Of a stretch of 64,000 bases of DNA, positions 12,411-24,042 are shown one piece after another. The notes under the pieces were generated by a model. It was not told where the DNA came from. It did not search any database and saw nothing but the letters and a program-made list of their open reading frames with translations. This stretch comes from Culex pipiens pallens (Eukaryota > Arthropoda > Insecta > Diptera > Culicidae), in contig NC_068939.1 of assembly GCF_016801865.2 (NCBI RefSeq), positions 129,918,917 through 129,982,916 of the forward strand. The letters run 5' to 3'. The stretch's first letter is position 1; each line of letters starts with the position of its first letter. The position numbers and the translations under genes are program-made.

Positions 12411-13068
12411 CAGTCATCCCACATACTCGAAACACAAATTCGGAACAATTTTGTGATAATTTGTCAATAGCATGCCAAATGCTGCTTTTCGGTCGATCCC
12501 AACTATTTTTAGGACCTTCATTTGGACATTCTCTAGCTATTTCAGCAGTGAAAGTAGTACTTTTTAAACAAAAAACCTCATTTAAAGACAATTTTATCGA
12601 GAGCAGCAAAACACTGCCTCCAAATTTCCTGTTCCATAATTGTTGGATGTTATTGTGCATCCCAAAATTGTGGAACTCCTGAATTTAAAGGATATTTTCA
12701 CAAAAAAAGTTAGCAGACCGTGTATAAAACATCATTACACACCAAACTCTCATTACTGAATTCAATTAAATTTACTGAAATTTTAAGTAAATGAATAATT
12801 GCTGAAATTTCAGCAAACTTTGACAGCTCCATACAAATTTTAACTGAAGTTTAGCGGAAAACTAACTGAAAATTTCAGTAGTGCAGTAAATATTAACTGA
12901 AAACGATCATCAAAATTTCCTGTGTAAGCTTGAGTTTCATTAGTTTCAGTGTGTGAAGTCATAATTTTGTTAAAAATATGTATTCCTGGACAGAACAAAA
13001 GTAAGAAAAAAAATCTTTTTTTAAACATTGGCCGATCTGTGAACTGTCTCAAATATGTGGGATGACTG
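12411..13068. mobile_element. TA-flanked MITE, CAGTCATCCCACATA ends
   Basis: Ends CAGTCATCCCACATA and TATGTGGGATGACTG are inverted repeats with TA on each side (12409-10, 13069-70). It belongs to the same family as the element at 43328-44651, and an open reading frame of about 60 codons is shared between the two. No recognisable transposase. Confidence 0.88.
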
Positions 13069-13498
13069 TATCATATTTGTATGGACAGCTCACAAATTTG
13101 TATGGAAACTTGATTGGAAGAACCAATGACTCCAAGGCCCCTACAAAGTTTAAGGCAAATCTAAAAAAAGATGGCCGAAATTTAGAAGAATTGTTCATTA
13201 AACAAATCTTTTTTCTGTCTCAGATTTTTTTTTAATTTATCAATTGCTGCAAAAATATATAATATAGAAGTTTTATATCGTTTCAAAGAAGTATTTATTC
13301 AACAAATTTGGTACAGTTTTCAACGCTTATAAATTCTATTTTACACATAATTGCCTTACTCTAATTCCTACACGTAAAGCTGTACAGACTCGTGATAACT
13401 TTCTTAATTCACTATCACATTGGAAACCACACAAAAAGGTACCTAAACTAACTAAATAAATAAATTAGTCTCTCTTTACTTTACACTGACTCGACAGT
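13069..13498. other. Downstream flank of the Glu-rich gene
   Basis: Positions 13080-13210 are a fragment of the family typified by 25755-27145 (TGTATGGACAGCT motif and ACCAATGACTCCAAGG). A minus-strand AATAAA (13294-13299) lies about 200 nt past the stop of the Glu-rich gene and is the best polyadenylation signal seen. Confidence 0.5.
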
Positions 13499-14754
13499 CT
13501 ACTGCTTCAGCGAGTTACTGCTCGCAACTTTACTGCCTCCTTTGGCGCCCATAAGTTGCGACAGCCTCAATGACCTTTTCTTGTAAGGAATTTGCTTCTT
13601 TTTCTTTGCGCATTCGCAATCTTTTTTCGGTGCTTCTTCATACGAGCTCTCTTCGTCTTCTTCTTCCTCTTCTTCCTCCTCCTCTTCCTCCTCTTCTTCC
13701 TCAGCTTCTGATTCGTTTTCTTCGTCTTCTGAGTACTCACTTTCCTCGTCCTCGCTTTCTTCAATCTCTGAGTATCCGCTTTCTTTCGAGTATCCAGAAG
13801 ATTTGGATTCAGTCTTTTTAACGTACTTTGATTCTCTGCTTTCCTCCCTTATCTCTTCCTCTTCCTCGTACTCTTCCTCTCCGTTGCCTTCCTCCTCCTC
13901 CTCTTCCTCTTCCTCCTGCTGTTCAGAGTGGTGTTGTTCCGAACTTCCGTACTTTTTCTCTCCGTACGACTTTTCGTACTTCTCGTCCGAGTAGGTGTCC
14001 TGGCAGACCTCGCAGGGCGCGGCTTCTTCGTAGACATGCTCAAATTTGGGATTATGAGCCTGGACCTTGCCGTAGCAGATTTCCGAGTATGATTGCTGTT
14101 CCGGTTGGCACGGGAAGTCCTCCTCCTCGGAGGATTCCGGCCGATAGACCTGCTTCTTCTTGGCGGGTTTGAGCTCAATCAGCTGACGGTTGAACTTGTG
14201 CAGTCGCTCCTCCTTGATGTCCGGTACGTTCGATCCTTCCGAGGGAACTCGGATGGCCTTTCCGTGGAAGTGCAGGTCGGTTTCGGAAACGGAGATCTCC
14301 TTCTTTCGGGCAGCTATGATGGCCAAGTGTTGACTGACTGCGTCAGCGGAATATTTACTGAAATGATTCAAGATGGTGTCAATTTTTCCATATGGTTCTT
14401 TAGAGCCCTCTCGTATACTTACACAGGCTGACTTTCCGGTTGGCTGTCTTCGTAGCCACACTCGCAGGACGTGGAGTGAGCAAACCGGGGTGTATCTTCA
14501 TTGTTCCGAGAGTGTGGCCGAACTTGGGCCACATCAGTGCACGAGCAAATGTCCTTGATCGGGTGCAGATCGGTAGGGTTGGTCTCCTCGCAGATCTTGG
14601 TCTTGGTGAACCGACTCGGCGCAACAGTCGACGCTTTCAGAATTTTCCGCTTGCATTCGCACTCGTTTTTGTTGCAATCGGAACACTTGACCGGAGATCC
14701 GCTCACTAGCGCTAGCAGCGCAAGGCCGCATATCACCAGCAGTCCTATCCTCAT
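13499..14754 (-). CDS. Secreted Glu-rich acidic protein, unidentified (2 exons)
   Basis: Spliced minus-strand model: exon 1 at 14423-14754 and exon 2 at 13499-14357, separated by a 65-bp GT-AG intron; 396 aa. The ATG at 14754 opens a clear signal peptide (MRIGLLVICGLALLALVSGS). Residues 23-110 hold paired cysteines (CSDC, CECK, CSC, CECG). The C-terminal half has long Glu tracts mixed with Ser/Tyr (EESEYSEDEE style), one uninterrupted run of more than 15 Glu, then a short KKDCECAKKKK segment and a basic tail. A TATA box sits upstream. I do not recognise the family. The acidic tracts suggest a calcium- or matrix-binding extracellular role, but that is inference only. Confidence 0.82.
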
Positions 14755-14864
14755 TTTGTTGTTTGCGATTCTAGTTGCGCACTTTTCGATTCCTAACAAG
14801 AAGTTACCACTGGACTTAGAAGGCTGTTGAACGCTTTGACGCCTTGGCGTGTCCAGTACAAAGG

Positions 14865-14871
14865 CTTTATA
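14865..14871 (-). promoter_or_regulatory. TATA box of the Glu-rich secreted gene
   Basis: TATAAAG on the minus strand in the context AGTATAAAGCC, 111-117 bp upstream of the ATG at 14754. It implies a 5' leader of about 80-90 nt. Confidence 0.6.
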
Positions 14872-14879
14872 CTGGCTTA

Positions 14880-16247
14880 AATATGCCAGGTTCGGTTGTT
14901 TGCCCAAAACAAGACCACCAACGTGCCCATCCCGCCGATTCCTCAAATCCCCACCCCGTGATTAGGGAGGATTTTTTCCTCGCGCAATTTGTGTGCACAT
15001 AGAATCACGGATGGTTTACAGTGTGACTCAGGCGGACTAGGATTGATATACTAGTTTGCGTTCTAACGAATTTGGTTTTTAGGCAATATTATTCTGTTTT
15101 GCAACGAGGTCTATGCACTTTTGTTCAAAAATGCATTGAAAAAACACCAACTGTTTACCGTAATTGAAGATCGTTGTTTGAAAACAAAACGGTCATTCAC
15201 CTTAAAAATACTCAGTTGCTTAAAAAAGGCGAGTGGCTTCCACATGCATCATTGCGAAACGCAAGATATTGCGTGGTTTATTAGTCCAGGTTAATTTGAT
15301 ATGTGTCCACGTATTTTGTGGATGACCCCTTAGCTAAAGCTGATATTTTGTTACACCCCTCAAGTGCGACAACTAGCCAAAGGGATTTTAGTCAGAGGAC
15401 GTTTTGTCACATGTCCGACCACTGTCTACACTTTTGATTGTAATTCGGGAATCCAACAACCAACTTTAACCCAATTGGGTACTAAAGCCATATGTAAATT
15501 TTTATGTACAACGGTAAAAAACACGATTAAAAACCATTTGTGATCACTTTTTATTCATTTTAATGCAATTTTTTTTGGCAAGACAACATTTTTTCGATGG
15601 ATCAACTATGGTCCCCTTGGAACGAGCTGTCAAGTAGGAGCTTTTCTGTCAAGAAGGACCGCGAGGTTAATTTTTCAAAATTGATTTGAAAATCCATTTT
15701 AAACTCTTTGTGGTCGTACAAAGGGCCATTGTAAACAATAATATCAGCAATCTAAGCTTCATTTTAGGACCCAATTTGGGAAGATGCACGGACTGGCCAA
15801 AAAGGCTATTGTTTACGGAACGTCAAAAGGCGAGATAGTCGCTGCTTTCAAAAGCATCTTATAGCTAATTTTCTTAGTAATTGAATGGTTTAATGTGCAA
15901 AATGTGTAATCGAGAAATTTCTGAGGTATTGATTTTTTAGGTTTTTGTTTAGGATTCCTTTATTATTTATTGATTTTTTAAATACCAATTCAGCAAACTT
16001 ATCAATGCTGTGTTTTATGTGCCAATTACTCATCAAAGTGTGCAAAATAAGACAAGAAACAACTCTGTAGAAGGTTGCGATTCGATTCATTTTAAAATAA
16101 GGCCGTTGATAGGAAGGCACGTCACCGGTTGAGTTCGTCGAAGTTTTCGAATTGAATTGAACCTTTCAATTTAAAATTAAGTTAGCATTATTTTTTGTTA
16201 TGTCTCAGATTACGTTTTGGCCTAGGTTTTGACAAACTTTCTTGCGA
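14880..16247. other. Intergenic region with repeat fragments
   Basis: No supported gene. Positions 15365-15420 (GCCAAAGGGATTTTAGTC) match 12225-12250. The unit around 15745-15780 (AAGCTTCATTTTAGGA) has an inverted partner at 17025-17045, so 15740-17045 may be a larger, decayed inverted structure interrupted by other insertions. Confidence 0.45.
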
Positions 16248-16561
16248 CTTATGGCCTATCTACAATCACTTAACTTAGAAAATTTCACTTAGCTTAGGAG
16301 TTTGAATCAATGGAAATGAATCTGATCTTCTACAATGAAAAGGAATAAAATTAGAAACTTGACGTATGGTTTGGAAAATTTCAAAATCTACGGTAAGTTG
16401 ACGTTTCCATATCAAAGGTAAACAAACAACTGCATAGCAACGTATATCAGCCCAGCAAATTTTCTAAGTTGATTGTGGATGACGGCCGTAAGTTGTGTAC
16501 ATTTTCTAAGTTTTACTTTACTTAACTATTCTAAGCTAAGTGATTGTAGATAGGCCATAAG
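16248..16561. mobile_element. MITE, CTTATGGCCTATCTACAATC ends
   Basis: Ends CTTATGGCCTATCTACAATC and GATTGTAGATAGGCCATAAG are perfect 20-bp inverted repeats, about 314 bp apart. Further inward CTTAG / CTAAG motifs pair imperfectly. No coding capacity. The target duplication is not clear, so the superfamily is unassigned. Confidence 0.82.
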
Positions 16562-16673
16562 GCACTAGGTACTACTACTTAGGTATTAGATTATAACAAA
16601 CCAACAAACTAAACAAGACACACATCTTATTGACTTCACTGAAAACCCAACCATGGTAATTTCAAAAACATTT

Positions 16674-16815
16674 CTGGAGTTTTTTTGAAAAGGTCCGATA
16701 AACCAAATTTTCAGTTTTTGCTTTTTGGGTGTTGTCAAAAACACCCCGGCGGTGTCAAAAACACCCAAAAAGCAAAACTGGAAATTTGGTTTATTGGACC
16801 TTTTCAAAAATAACT
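16674..16815. repeat. Small palindromic repeat (hairpin of about 140 bp)
   Basis: The arms GAAAAGGTCCGATAAACCAA and TTGGTTTATTGGACCTTTTC pair, and inside them AAAACACCC.. pairs with its mirror. A related copy is at 61570-61690, and a decayed partial copy at 61110-61175. Confidence 0.75.
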
Positions 16816-17440
16816 CCAGATTTACTGAAAATGCTGCTTTTTAAAATAACCATGGCGTTTTGGTAAAAGTAAACGCAAATATGGTTAAATGTAACATGCT
16901 TCAAACATGCTTCCTCAAAGTGGCAAGGTAGTTTTTAAGAAGTCATGATCATCCTCTCTTTATTGGAGGGTTAAAATTCCTATGCGTCCCTCGGCATCGT
17001 AACATTGACAACGTGAATGGATCCTAAAATGAAGCTTAAATTGCTTATATTATTGATCCAAAACGATAAAGTTTATTTTTCCTAGTACAATGAGTAAGTA
17101 AATCTTTCCCAGTTCCTGAGGGGAACACCCTTGAAGAGTATCGGGGCCGGCATTTACAAAGCGGATTCAGTGGCAGTTTCATTCTCAACATAATGTTAAC
17201 ATGATAAGGTTAATGTTAACATTCCATAGGGCGCCTACCTAAGGTGTCGTGATAAGGTCCAGTTTGTGACGATACACTACCTTCCCTTTACTAAGCAATC
17301 GATTCCAGAAGAGAAAAGATCACCAGTTGTGTTGGTCCAAGCCGGGACCACTGGGCTAGGTGGCTCGGTCGAGTACAATGAGTCTCAGAGTAAAATACTC
17401 TAATTATTGACGCCCGCAGTCATACATAAAAATACTAAAA
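16816..17440. other. Repeat-derived intergenic segment
   Basis: Positions 17110-17400 form a GC-richer block (GGGGCCGGCATTTACAAAGC; CCGGGACCACTGGGC) resembling the 3' part of a retroelement. I cannot identify it, and it has no credible ORF. Confidence 0.35.
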
Positions 17441-17444
17441 TTCG

Positions 17445-17835
17445 CAAATAAAAGTTGCTCGTAGTAAACACACTACACTTCGACAAACAAATAAACAAAC
17501 TTTTTGACAATTTGCATTACATTTGGCATACATTTGGCTTTGTTTGCGAGTTAGCCGCTAACAAGTATGCGAGTTCGGCAAACTGTCAAACACAAAAAAG
17601 TGCGAGTTAGTTTGTTTGCCATAATTTTAAGGTGGCTATTACACTACGGCAAACCAACAAACTCGAACTTTTTGACAGTTTGCCTGCTGTGTTTGTTTGC
17701 CTGAATTTGTTTGTGCAACGTCAGCCTGCATACATTTTGCCTTGTTTGCGAGGTTGGCAAACTGTCAAACACGAAAAAGTGCCAATTTGTTTGTTTTGTT
17801 TGCGGTAATATAATGGCTTCTTAATAGCTCCTGAA
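17445..17835. mobile_element. Two adjacent MITE copies, GTTTGTTTGC family
   Basis: Positions 17630-17835 repeat the element of 749-961: AAGGTGGCTATTACACTACG at the left and GCGGTAATATAATGGCTTCTT at the right, with GCAAACTGTCAAACACGAAAA in between. Positions 17445-17629 are a more degraded neighbouring copy. Both are noncoding. Confidence 0.65.
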
Positions 17836-18259
17836 CTCCGGGACAAAAATATCGAAAAACTACTTTGGACAGTATGGGAACAGCATCTAACTCCATCGTG
17901 TCTCTTATGTTGCCATATCAGCACTTTGACGTTCAATTAAAGCTCATAAATAGCATTTTCAATTGAAATCGAGTGATAAATATCTCAATAGGAAGTGAGC
18001 AAACAAGTTTCTATAAACAACTTTACAAAATATATTGTTTGAATAGTGAAAATCAGCTGATTGGGTGGAGTTAGGAGCGAGTGCTTAACCTGCTAAACAT
18101 ACGAGAATTTTTCCTGCATAATTGCCTCATAAGTTTTTAAGGACGGATCTAGGCTTAATTTGTGATGATACAAAACATCATGCGTTTTCATTAGATCAAA
18201 AATAAAATGAGTTTATTTTTCATACAAAATAATTCAGTGCATAAATAACGTCCGCTGCG
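17836..18259. other. 3' flank of ESS-2
   Basis: No gene is seen. A minus-strand AATAAA at 18212-18217 lies 43-48 nt beyond the ESS-2 stop codon and is its likely polyadenylation signal. Confidence 0.55.
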
Positions 18260-21200
18260 CTAGAAAAAGTCGGCCGCTTTCGGTCTCTTCGACGTCGAAG
18301 GAATCGCCAGCAAGTTATCAGTCAGAATAACGGAGGTCGTTGACGGTTGAGCTGCGTTTCCGCCACCTGTACTTCTCGGAGGACCAACCAATGGCGTCTT
18401 CCTTCTAACAATACTGGACGGTGACGGCGTGGGTCTCAATTTCCCTGCCGGATACGATCTTTTGGGTGTTTTCATCATCGTCGACGCCGGCGATCGCATC
18501 GGGCTGGGCGTGTTGATCAGGCCCAGTTTTGTGGACGCAAGTCTTCGAGCCGCCGGGGACATGCTGGCCAGCCGATCGATGGTGTTCCGGACCATTGGGG
18601 AACCGATGTTACGGCGAGCCGCCTCGATAGCTTTGGCCTTTTTCGAGCGGGACTGTTCGGCGGCTTTTTCAGCCAACGCAAGCGCTAGATTTTCACGCTT
18701 GGACGTTTCCGTTATTCGGAAGGAAGGACCGGACGATGCCGGATGCATTGGGGTGTCTCCGCCGTCCAGTCGGAACGGGGTTCCCTCGATCTCACCCCAC
18801 GTGAAGAGCGGACTGTCTGTTACGCCGGGGCACGGGGATGGGCTTTTGACAAAGTTGAATCCGCGCACTTGCGGCGTGAAGGACGCTTCGATTAGCTTGC
18901 CGTCGACACCGATCTTGGTCGGCTGACACTTGGCTTGGTTCTTGGCGGCTTCCGTGATGGCTTGCTTGCTTTCACTCTCGTTGAACGGATTGATCTTCAG
19001 CCGGGTGTTGTTGTGCTCGATTTCTTGCCTCTTGTTGGCGAGTTCGATTTCCTCTTCCCGACTAAGCTTTACCCCGTCCGGAATGTACATGATGTAGTTC
19101 TTGTTCTTATAAGTCCACATGTCCAGCTCTTTAGGTTTCTCTTTCTGGGCGAACTGACTCTCGATGGCCGGAAGTGCCAAACTTCTACCAAGTGATTCCG
19201 CAGTACTGCTTTCAGCCTCGTACAGCACGGAAAACTTTTGTCTCAGCTTGCGATCCGCCGCTTCGATGATCTCCTGGAAGCTGTCGTTGTCCTCGCTGGT
19301 GTATTTGAAAAGGAAGCTGTCCAGCGAGTGTTTGTCTCCCAGGGTTTTGGTGCTTTTGCTGGAACTAGCCGTGCTCACCTCGGAACGCACCGACGGGGGC
19401 TCATCTGTGGCCAGCGAGGCACTCGGAAGGGGCGTTTCAAAGGTGGCAGGACTCGCTACAAACAGATTGATCAGTAATGGTTAAACAAGAACATACAGTG
19501 AGTCAAATATTTGTCCGTACCCCCCCGTACGGGAAATGTTTGTGATATAAAAGTACATAAAATTCGACTAAAGTGCCATGTTTTATACATCAATCGACGC
19601 GGCAAAATGTCCTCTTTAAGACATTGTCATTGGATTTGCAAAAAACTTTTTCTTGAAAAATACAAAAATTGTTTACTGAAAAAAGTTAAAAAAAGAGGTC
19701 AAATAATTGTCCGTACCCCCTAGTAAAAGTACAAAATCTGATCGATTTAAGTGAATTCATTTATGAAATGTTGTTTCAGTGTCAAATACTAGTACCTTTA
19801 GCCAGTTTGTGACAACTTTGAACTTCTGATAAGTTTGTTTAGTTAATTTATATTAAAAATTGGATTAAATTTAGTTTTTTAAAGTAAAACTTATCAAAAC
19901 ATTAGTTTATAAACAACTATTTTTATAAAATTGCTATTTTGTGTTGTAAGAGTCTCTATTGAACAAGTTTCAACAATATTTGTTCAAAATATACATTGTT
20001 TTCATCTTTTTTATTGACATTTTTCGACCAAAAATACTGTTTCGGAACAATACCGTTAAACAATCCGGATTGTCCCGGAACCGGTTCAACCCCTCGGAGG
20101 GAAATTTTGTGGTGATCAGATAGAGGACAAAAAAACCCACCTCTTGCAATTTGAAGCATCCAATTTCGTCCACTACAGCCCGATTACGAGTCCCTAGTCT
20201 GAAATTTGAAATTTTCACTTTCCGTGCTGAGAATTTCTGTACCGTTCTGGGTCAGAATGTTTTGCTTGGGGAATTTGAAAATTTCAAATTTCAGACTAGG
20301 GAATCGTAATCGGGCTGTAGTGGACGAAATTGGATGCTTCAAATTGCAAGAGGTGGGTTTTTTTGTCCTCTATCTGATCACCACAAAATTTCCCTCCGAG
20401 GGGTTGAACCGGTTCCGGGACAATCCGGATTGTTTAACGGTATTGTTCCGAAACAGTATTTTTGGTCGAAAAATGTCAATAAAAAAGATGAAATCAATGT
20501 ATATTTTGAACAAATATTGTTGAAACTTGTTCAATAGAGACTCTTACAACACAAAATAGCAATTTTATAAAAATAGTTGTTTATAAACTAATGTTTTGAC
20601 AAGTTTTACTTTAAAAAACTAAATTTAATCCAATTTTTAATATAAATTAACTAAACAAACTTATCAGAAGTTCAAAGTTGTCACAAACTGGCTAAAGGTA
20701 CTAGTATTTGACACTGAAACAACATTTCATAAATGAATTCACTTAAATCGATCAGATTTTGTACTTTTACTAGGGGTACGGACAATTATTTGACCTCTTT
20801 TTTTGACTTTTTTCAGTAAACAATTTTTGTATTTTTCAAGAAAAAGTTTTTTGCAAATCCAATGACAGTGTCTTAAAGAGGACATTCTGCCGCGTCGATT
20901 GATGTATAAAACATGGCACTTTAGTCGAATTTTATGTACTTTTATATCACAAACATTTCCCGTACGGGGGGGTACGGACAAATATTTGACTCACTGTATA
21001 AAGTTCACTTACGTTCTCTTATCAAAGGCGATTTAGAGTTGTATTTGGAGAAAATCTGGCGCAGTTTGATGAGGTCATTGTTGGCGATCGCTTCCAGGTA
21101 CTCGTTCTGGACCTTAAGTTTCTGCAGATCGGGGAAGAAGTCTCGCTCGATGATTTTGGACATTTCCTGAAAGAGCGTAAATTTATCTTACTATAAAATT

Positions 21201-21372
21201 CAACACTGTTGCACAATGTTTTGAACGGCCCACTCACCTCCAAGTAAGTTTCCTCGTTGAGAATAATCTTTTTCTCCTTCTTGGTTTTTGGCAGCGCTGG
21301 CTTCTTGAACATTACCACTGCCTTGTCCAGCTCCTTCATGGCTTGGAGAGCACCTTGGCCGGGTTTGGCCAT
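18260..21372 (-). CDS. ESS2 (DGCR14 orthologue): ESS-2 / DGCR14 spliceosome-associated protein
   Basis: Spliced minus-strand model: exons 21238-21372, 21013-21166 and 18260-19455, all in phase; 494 aa, close to the family norm. Recognised by the Es2 family pattern: an N-terminal ILNEETYLE / IIERDFFPDL segment (residues 37-60), WTYKNKNYIMY near residue 210, and the conserved SPSPCPGVTDSPLFTWGE block near 298-315, which is followed by GTPFRL. The Ser/Pro-rich tail has a KTPKRSYP stretch and ends in a basic segment. ESS-2 proteins are nuclear and associate with the spliceosomal C complex, affecting splice-site choice. Intron 2 (1557 bp) is almost entirely a foldback transposon. A polyadenylation signal lies 43 nt past the stop. 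Confidence 0.93.
19496..20996. mobile_element. 1.5 kb TA-flanked foldback in ESS-2 intron 2
   Basis: Two arms of about 720 bp are nearly perfect inverted copies. The left end is CAGTGAGTCAAATATTTGTC and the right end GACAAATATTTGACTCACTG, with TA on both sides (19494-5, 20997-8). The loop is near 20225-20280. The CAGTGAGTC-type end and TA duplication point to a Tc1/mariner-mobilised, non-autonomous element. Mirror-image ORFs (19511-19723 and 20739-20981; 19956-20159 and 20334-20537) are by-products of the palindrome, not genes. The near identity of the arms implies recent origin or ongoing arm correction. Confidence 0.93.
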
Positions 21373-21671
21373 TTTTTACCGATTCTAAACGACACTCAAA
21401 AACTCTGGAATGAAAACGTTTCGCGATGTGTCTGGTCTCCTATCAACAAATGATTGTTTTTGTTTTGCTTTTTTGACGGATCATCAGCAGAGTAATGACG
21501 TCACACTTTCGTTCTATTACATTTCACTAGCGCTTGGGAAGTGCTGCTCTCTGGTGACAGCTAGTGAAATTAATCTTGAGCTGCGTGTTGCATACCTCGA
21601 AGGCGTATTTTTTTCTAAAGAAAATTTGCAGTGTTGTCCAAATTATTTATTCTGAACTTCTAGCAGAGACA
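21373..21671. promoter_or_regulatory. Possible bidirectional promoter
   Basis: A 299-bp gap separates the ESS-2 start (minus, 21372) from a plus-strand ATG at 21672 that may begin a small gene. It contains TGACGTCA at 21496-21503, a perfect CRE/ATF-type palindrome often found in housekeeping promoters. There is no TATA box. The promoter function for ESS-2 is likely; bidirectionality depends on the neighbouring gene being real. Confidence 0.45.
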
Positions 21672-22357
21672 ATGAATTTGACCAAAGAGAGCAGATCAAA
21701 CAGAAGAGAAAGCGGAAGTGAGTTTTAGAATTTTAAAACTTAAGAATGTATGAATCTCAGAATTTTTCAACTTTAGAATTTAAGAAGTTAGGAATTTTAG
21801 AATTTGAGAATTTGGAGACAAACTAAGGAGTAGACAGTTTAAAGTCACATAATTTTGAATTGTAGAAGTTAAAATTTTGTGATTTTTAAATTTTAGAATT
21901 ATAATTTTTGAAATTTAAAATTTTCTTTTTTTCCAATAAATCAATGCAATTTTAGACTTTTCCCTTTGGTTTACTCTGTTTTAAGCAAAAAACAACTCCA
22001 GCTTTGAATCGTTTCTATCGAAAACCATACAAAGAGAACAAAAAAATACAAAGAGAACAAAAAACTAAAGAACTCGTGAAATTGTATGGAGACTTGGATC
22101 TGGCCTACACGCCAATGATGTTTAAAATAAACGCTTCAGTGGCCAAAATGCCTCGGGTTAAATCCCATTTAAAATTCAAATGCAAAGCGCCAGCTTCTGT
22201 TACGTCCAATCAAGCTCATATTTTGGATTTGGGCTCAGTAGGCCCACCGGAACAAACCCTTGAATGCCCACCTAAATTCAAATTAAAAAAAACCCCAAAA
22301 TTCAACATCTCGAAAATATTGCCAAAATTCAACAGAATTACTCATTTTACGAAATAG
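21672..22357 (+). CDS. Possible small gene divergent from ESS-2
   Basis: An open frame at 21986-22357 (stop included) encodes about 123 residues with a varied, basic composition (KIQREQKTKELVKLYGDLD, then a Pro/Lys-rich end). It is unlike the repeat-derived ORFs around it. It lacks a good internal ATG and follows a TTTTAAG acceptor. An upstream ATG at 21672 gives 15 codons ending in a GTGAGT donor (21718), but joining that to 21986 or 21956 leaves a phase mismatch. Either an exon or start is missed here, or the gene is damaged. I do not recognise the protein. Confidence 0.35.
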
Positions 22358-24042
22358 AAGAAGGTTTAAGCAGTATTAAAAATAATTCAACAAACTTATA
22401 AATTTTCGTGGAATTTTGAATAATCAGCATATGAAAGACATTTTCCTGATAAGTTTAGCACTTTTGAATACTTTTTGAATTATTCAGAATATTAGTAAAA
22501 TTTCGATGTACGTTCAGTACTGCAAAACTAGTTTTTCGTTAAAATTGTTGATTTTATTGTTTCAATTTCAATTTCAATTAGGTTTTATTAGTGAATAATC
22601 ATGTTACAATTTGTTCATTCGTAGTACATAACAGAGTTTTGGAGTTCCTTTCAGCTGTGTGTTAAATCTCAATCCATTTTGGGACGATTATTGCTTATCA
22701 CTAAGAGATTAACAAGAGTAAGAAAAAAAATGGAAAAAACTTACTGAAATTGCAAGGGAATTTGGTTTATTCGTTGGGAGCACCATGCTAAGAAGGTTTG
22801 ATACTCCGGGACCCTCTGGGATGGGACATTATATTTCTACGAATGCCCTGGACACTTTTGCCGTGATTAAAGCGCCACAACTCGCCCAAAAAGTGATCAC
22901 AAAATTTGGGATTTGGCAAAAAATGATCAACTTTAATTTTGATATGAAACATATGTTCCGAATTTGATAAGCTTATATCGTATTTCTGAATTTGACATGT
23001 TTAAAAATTATCGTAACACTGTTTGAAAAAGGTATCGAAACAGTAAATTCCAAGCTAGACCTCCCACACTTTAGCAAGACGCAAATCGATTAGCCGCTCC
23101 TCTTCAGTTTCGTTGTAAAACAACTTTCCCTAGTCCTGTTTCGTTCACGAGTGGTGTCAAGTTTCCATGTATCATAGCTGGAGTTCGCAGCAAACCCATG
23201 TGCTTCCTAATCTATGGTGACAGCAAAAGATGCATAAATTATCCTCGAGGTCTCTCCTTGTGCACTTTCTACCTCCACGGCGAAGGGTTAGCAGAAGTGG
23301 CAGAAAGGTTATCCTTCTGGTGAAGAAAAATTACATTTTTAACACCACTTCACTTTCGTTTTTCTTGCAGATGCACTTTTTTTTTGGAAATCCAAACCGA
23401 AAACGATCCTTTTTCCTCGGGAGCGAAGAGTGGTAGCGGGTGGGTTGCACGGCTCGGGAAAATTTATTACCCATTTCCCATTTTCGATGGCATCCGGGAG
23501 TCCCGAACCCGGACTTAATATCGAATGATGATGGTTTAACGGTTCGGGTCACCCGGCGGGGCACAACCGGGTTTTTGTCGTTTTTGGGCCCCGGGAGCAT
23601 GACAAATGGCCCGAATAAAAGTGTCAAAATAAACCATAAATTATGCGCGTGTTGGCTCTTTTGCGTCTTGTGGGTGAGAGCGAGTCTTGGGTCGAGTATA
23701 TTTGTTTTTCTTTCTGTAAGTTTGTCATCTCAAGATTTAACTGCAACAGTTTTGTGATCTTCATTGCGGTCTTGCAGCAAGAATCTTGAGACATGCTGTC
23801 GATCGATGAGGTACCACCGGTGGTGAAAGTTATTTCCTTTTCCTGGGATTAACAAACACACGTTGTACGATTTCCAAAAAACGTACCATGGGATTTGAAC
23901 ACTTTATTCGTGGTTCCCATTTTCGTGATCGTTTGTTCACGATTTTGGAATTTCTTTTTTCTCCGTGTATAATGCAAATGGGTTTTCTTTAATCACATAA
24001 TCAATACGGGCAACTTTCCAAAGACACCAAATCGCTATGAAA
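22358..24042. other. Intergenic; GC-richer unique block at 23050-23800
   Basis: Positions 22358-23040 are AT-rich with nothing assignable. Positions 23050-23800 are noticeably GC-richer and non-repetitive (ACCCGGCGGGGCACAACCGG; GGCCCCGGGAGCATGAC), but no ORF has convincing coding character. This block could be regulatory DNA or an untranslated exon. Confidence 0.4.

Noticed and set aside
13567..14178. Basic or Leu/Ser-rich frames overlapping the Glu-rich gene
   Set aside because: Shadows of the Glu tract in other frames; the spliced minus-strand model with signal peptide and TATA box explains the region.
19511..20537. Repeated ORFs inside the ESS-2 intron
   Set aside because: They are mirror copies in the two arms of a palindromic transposon, without homology to any protein.
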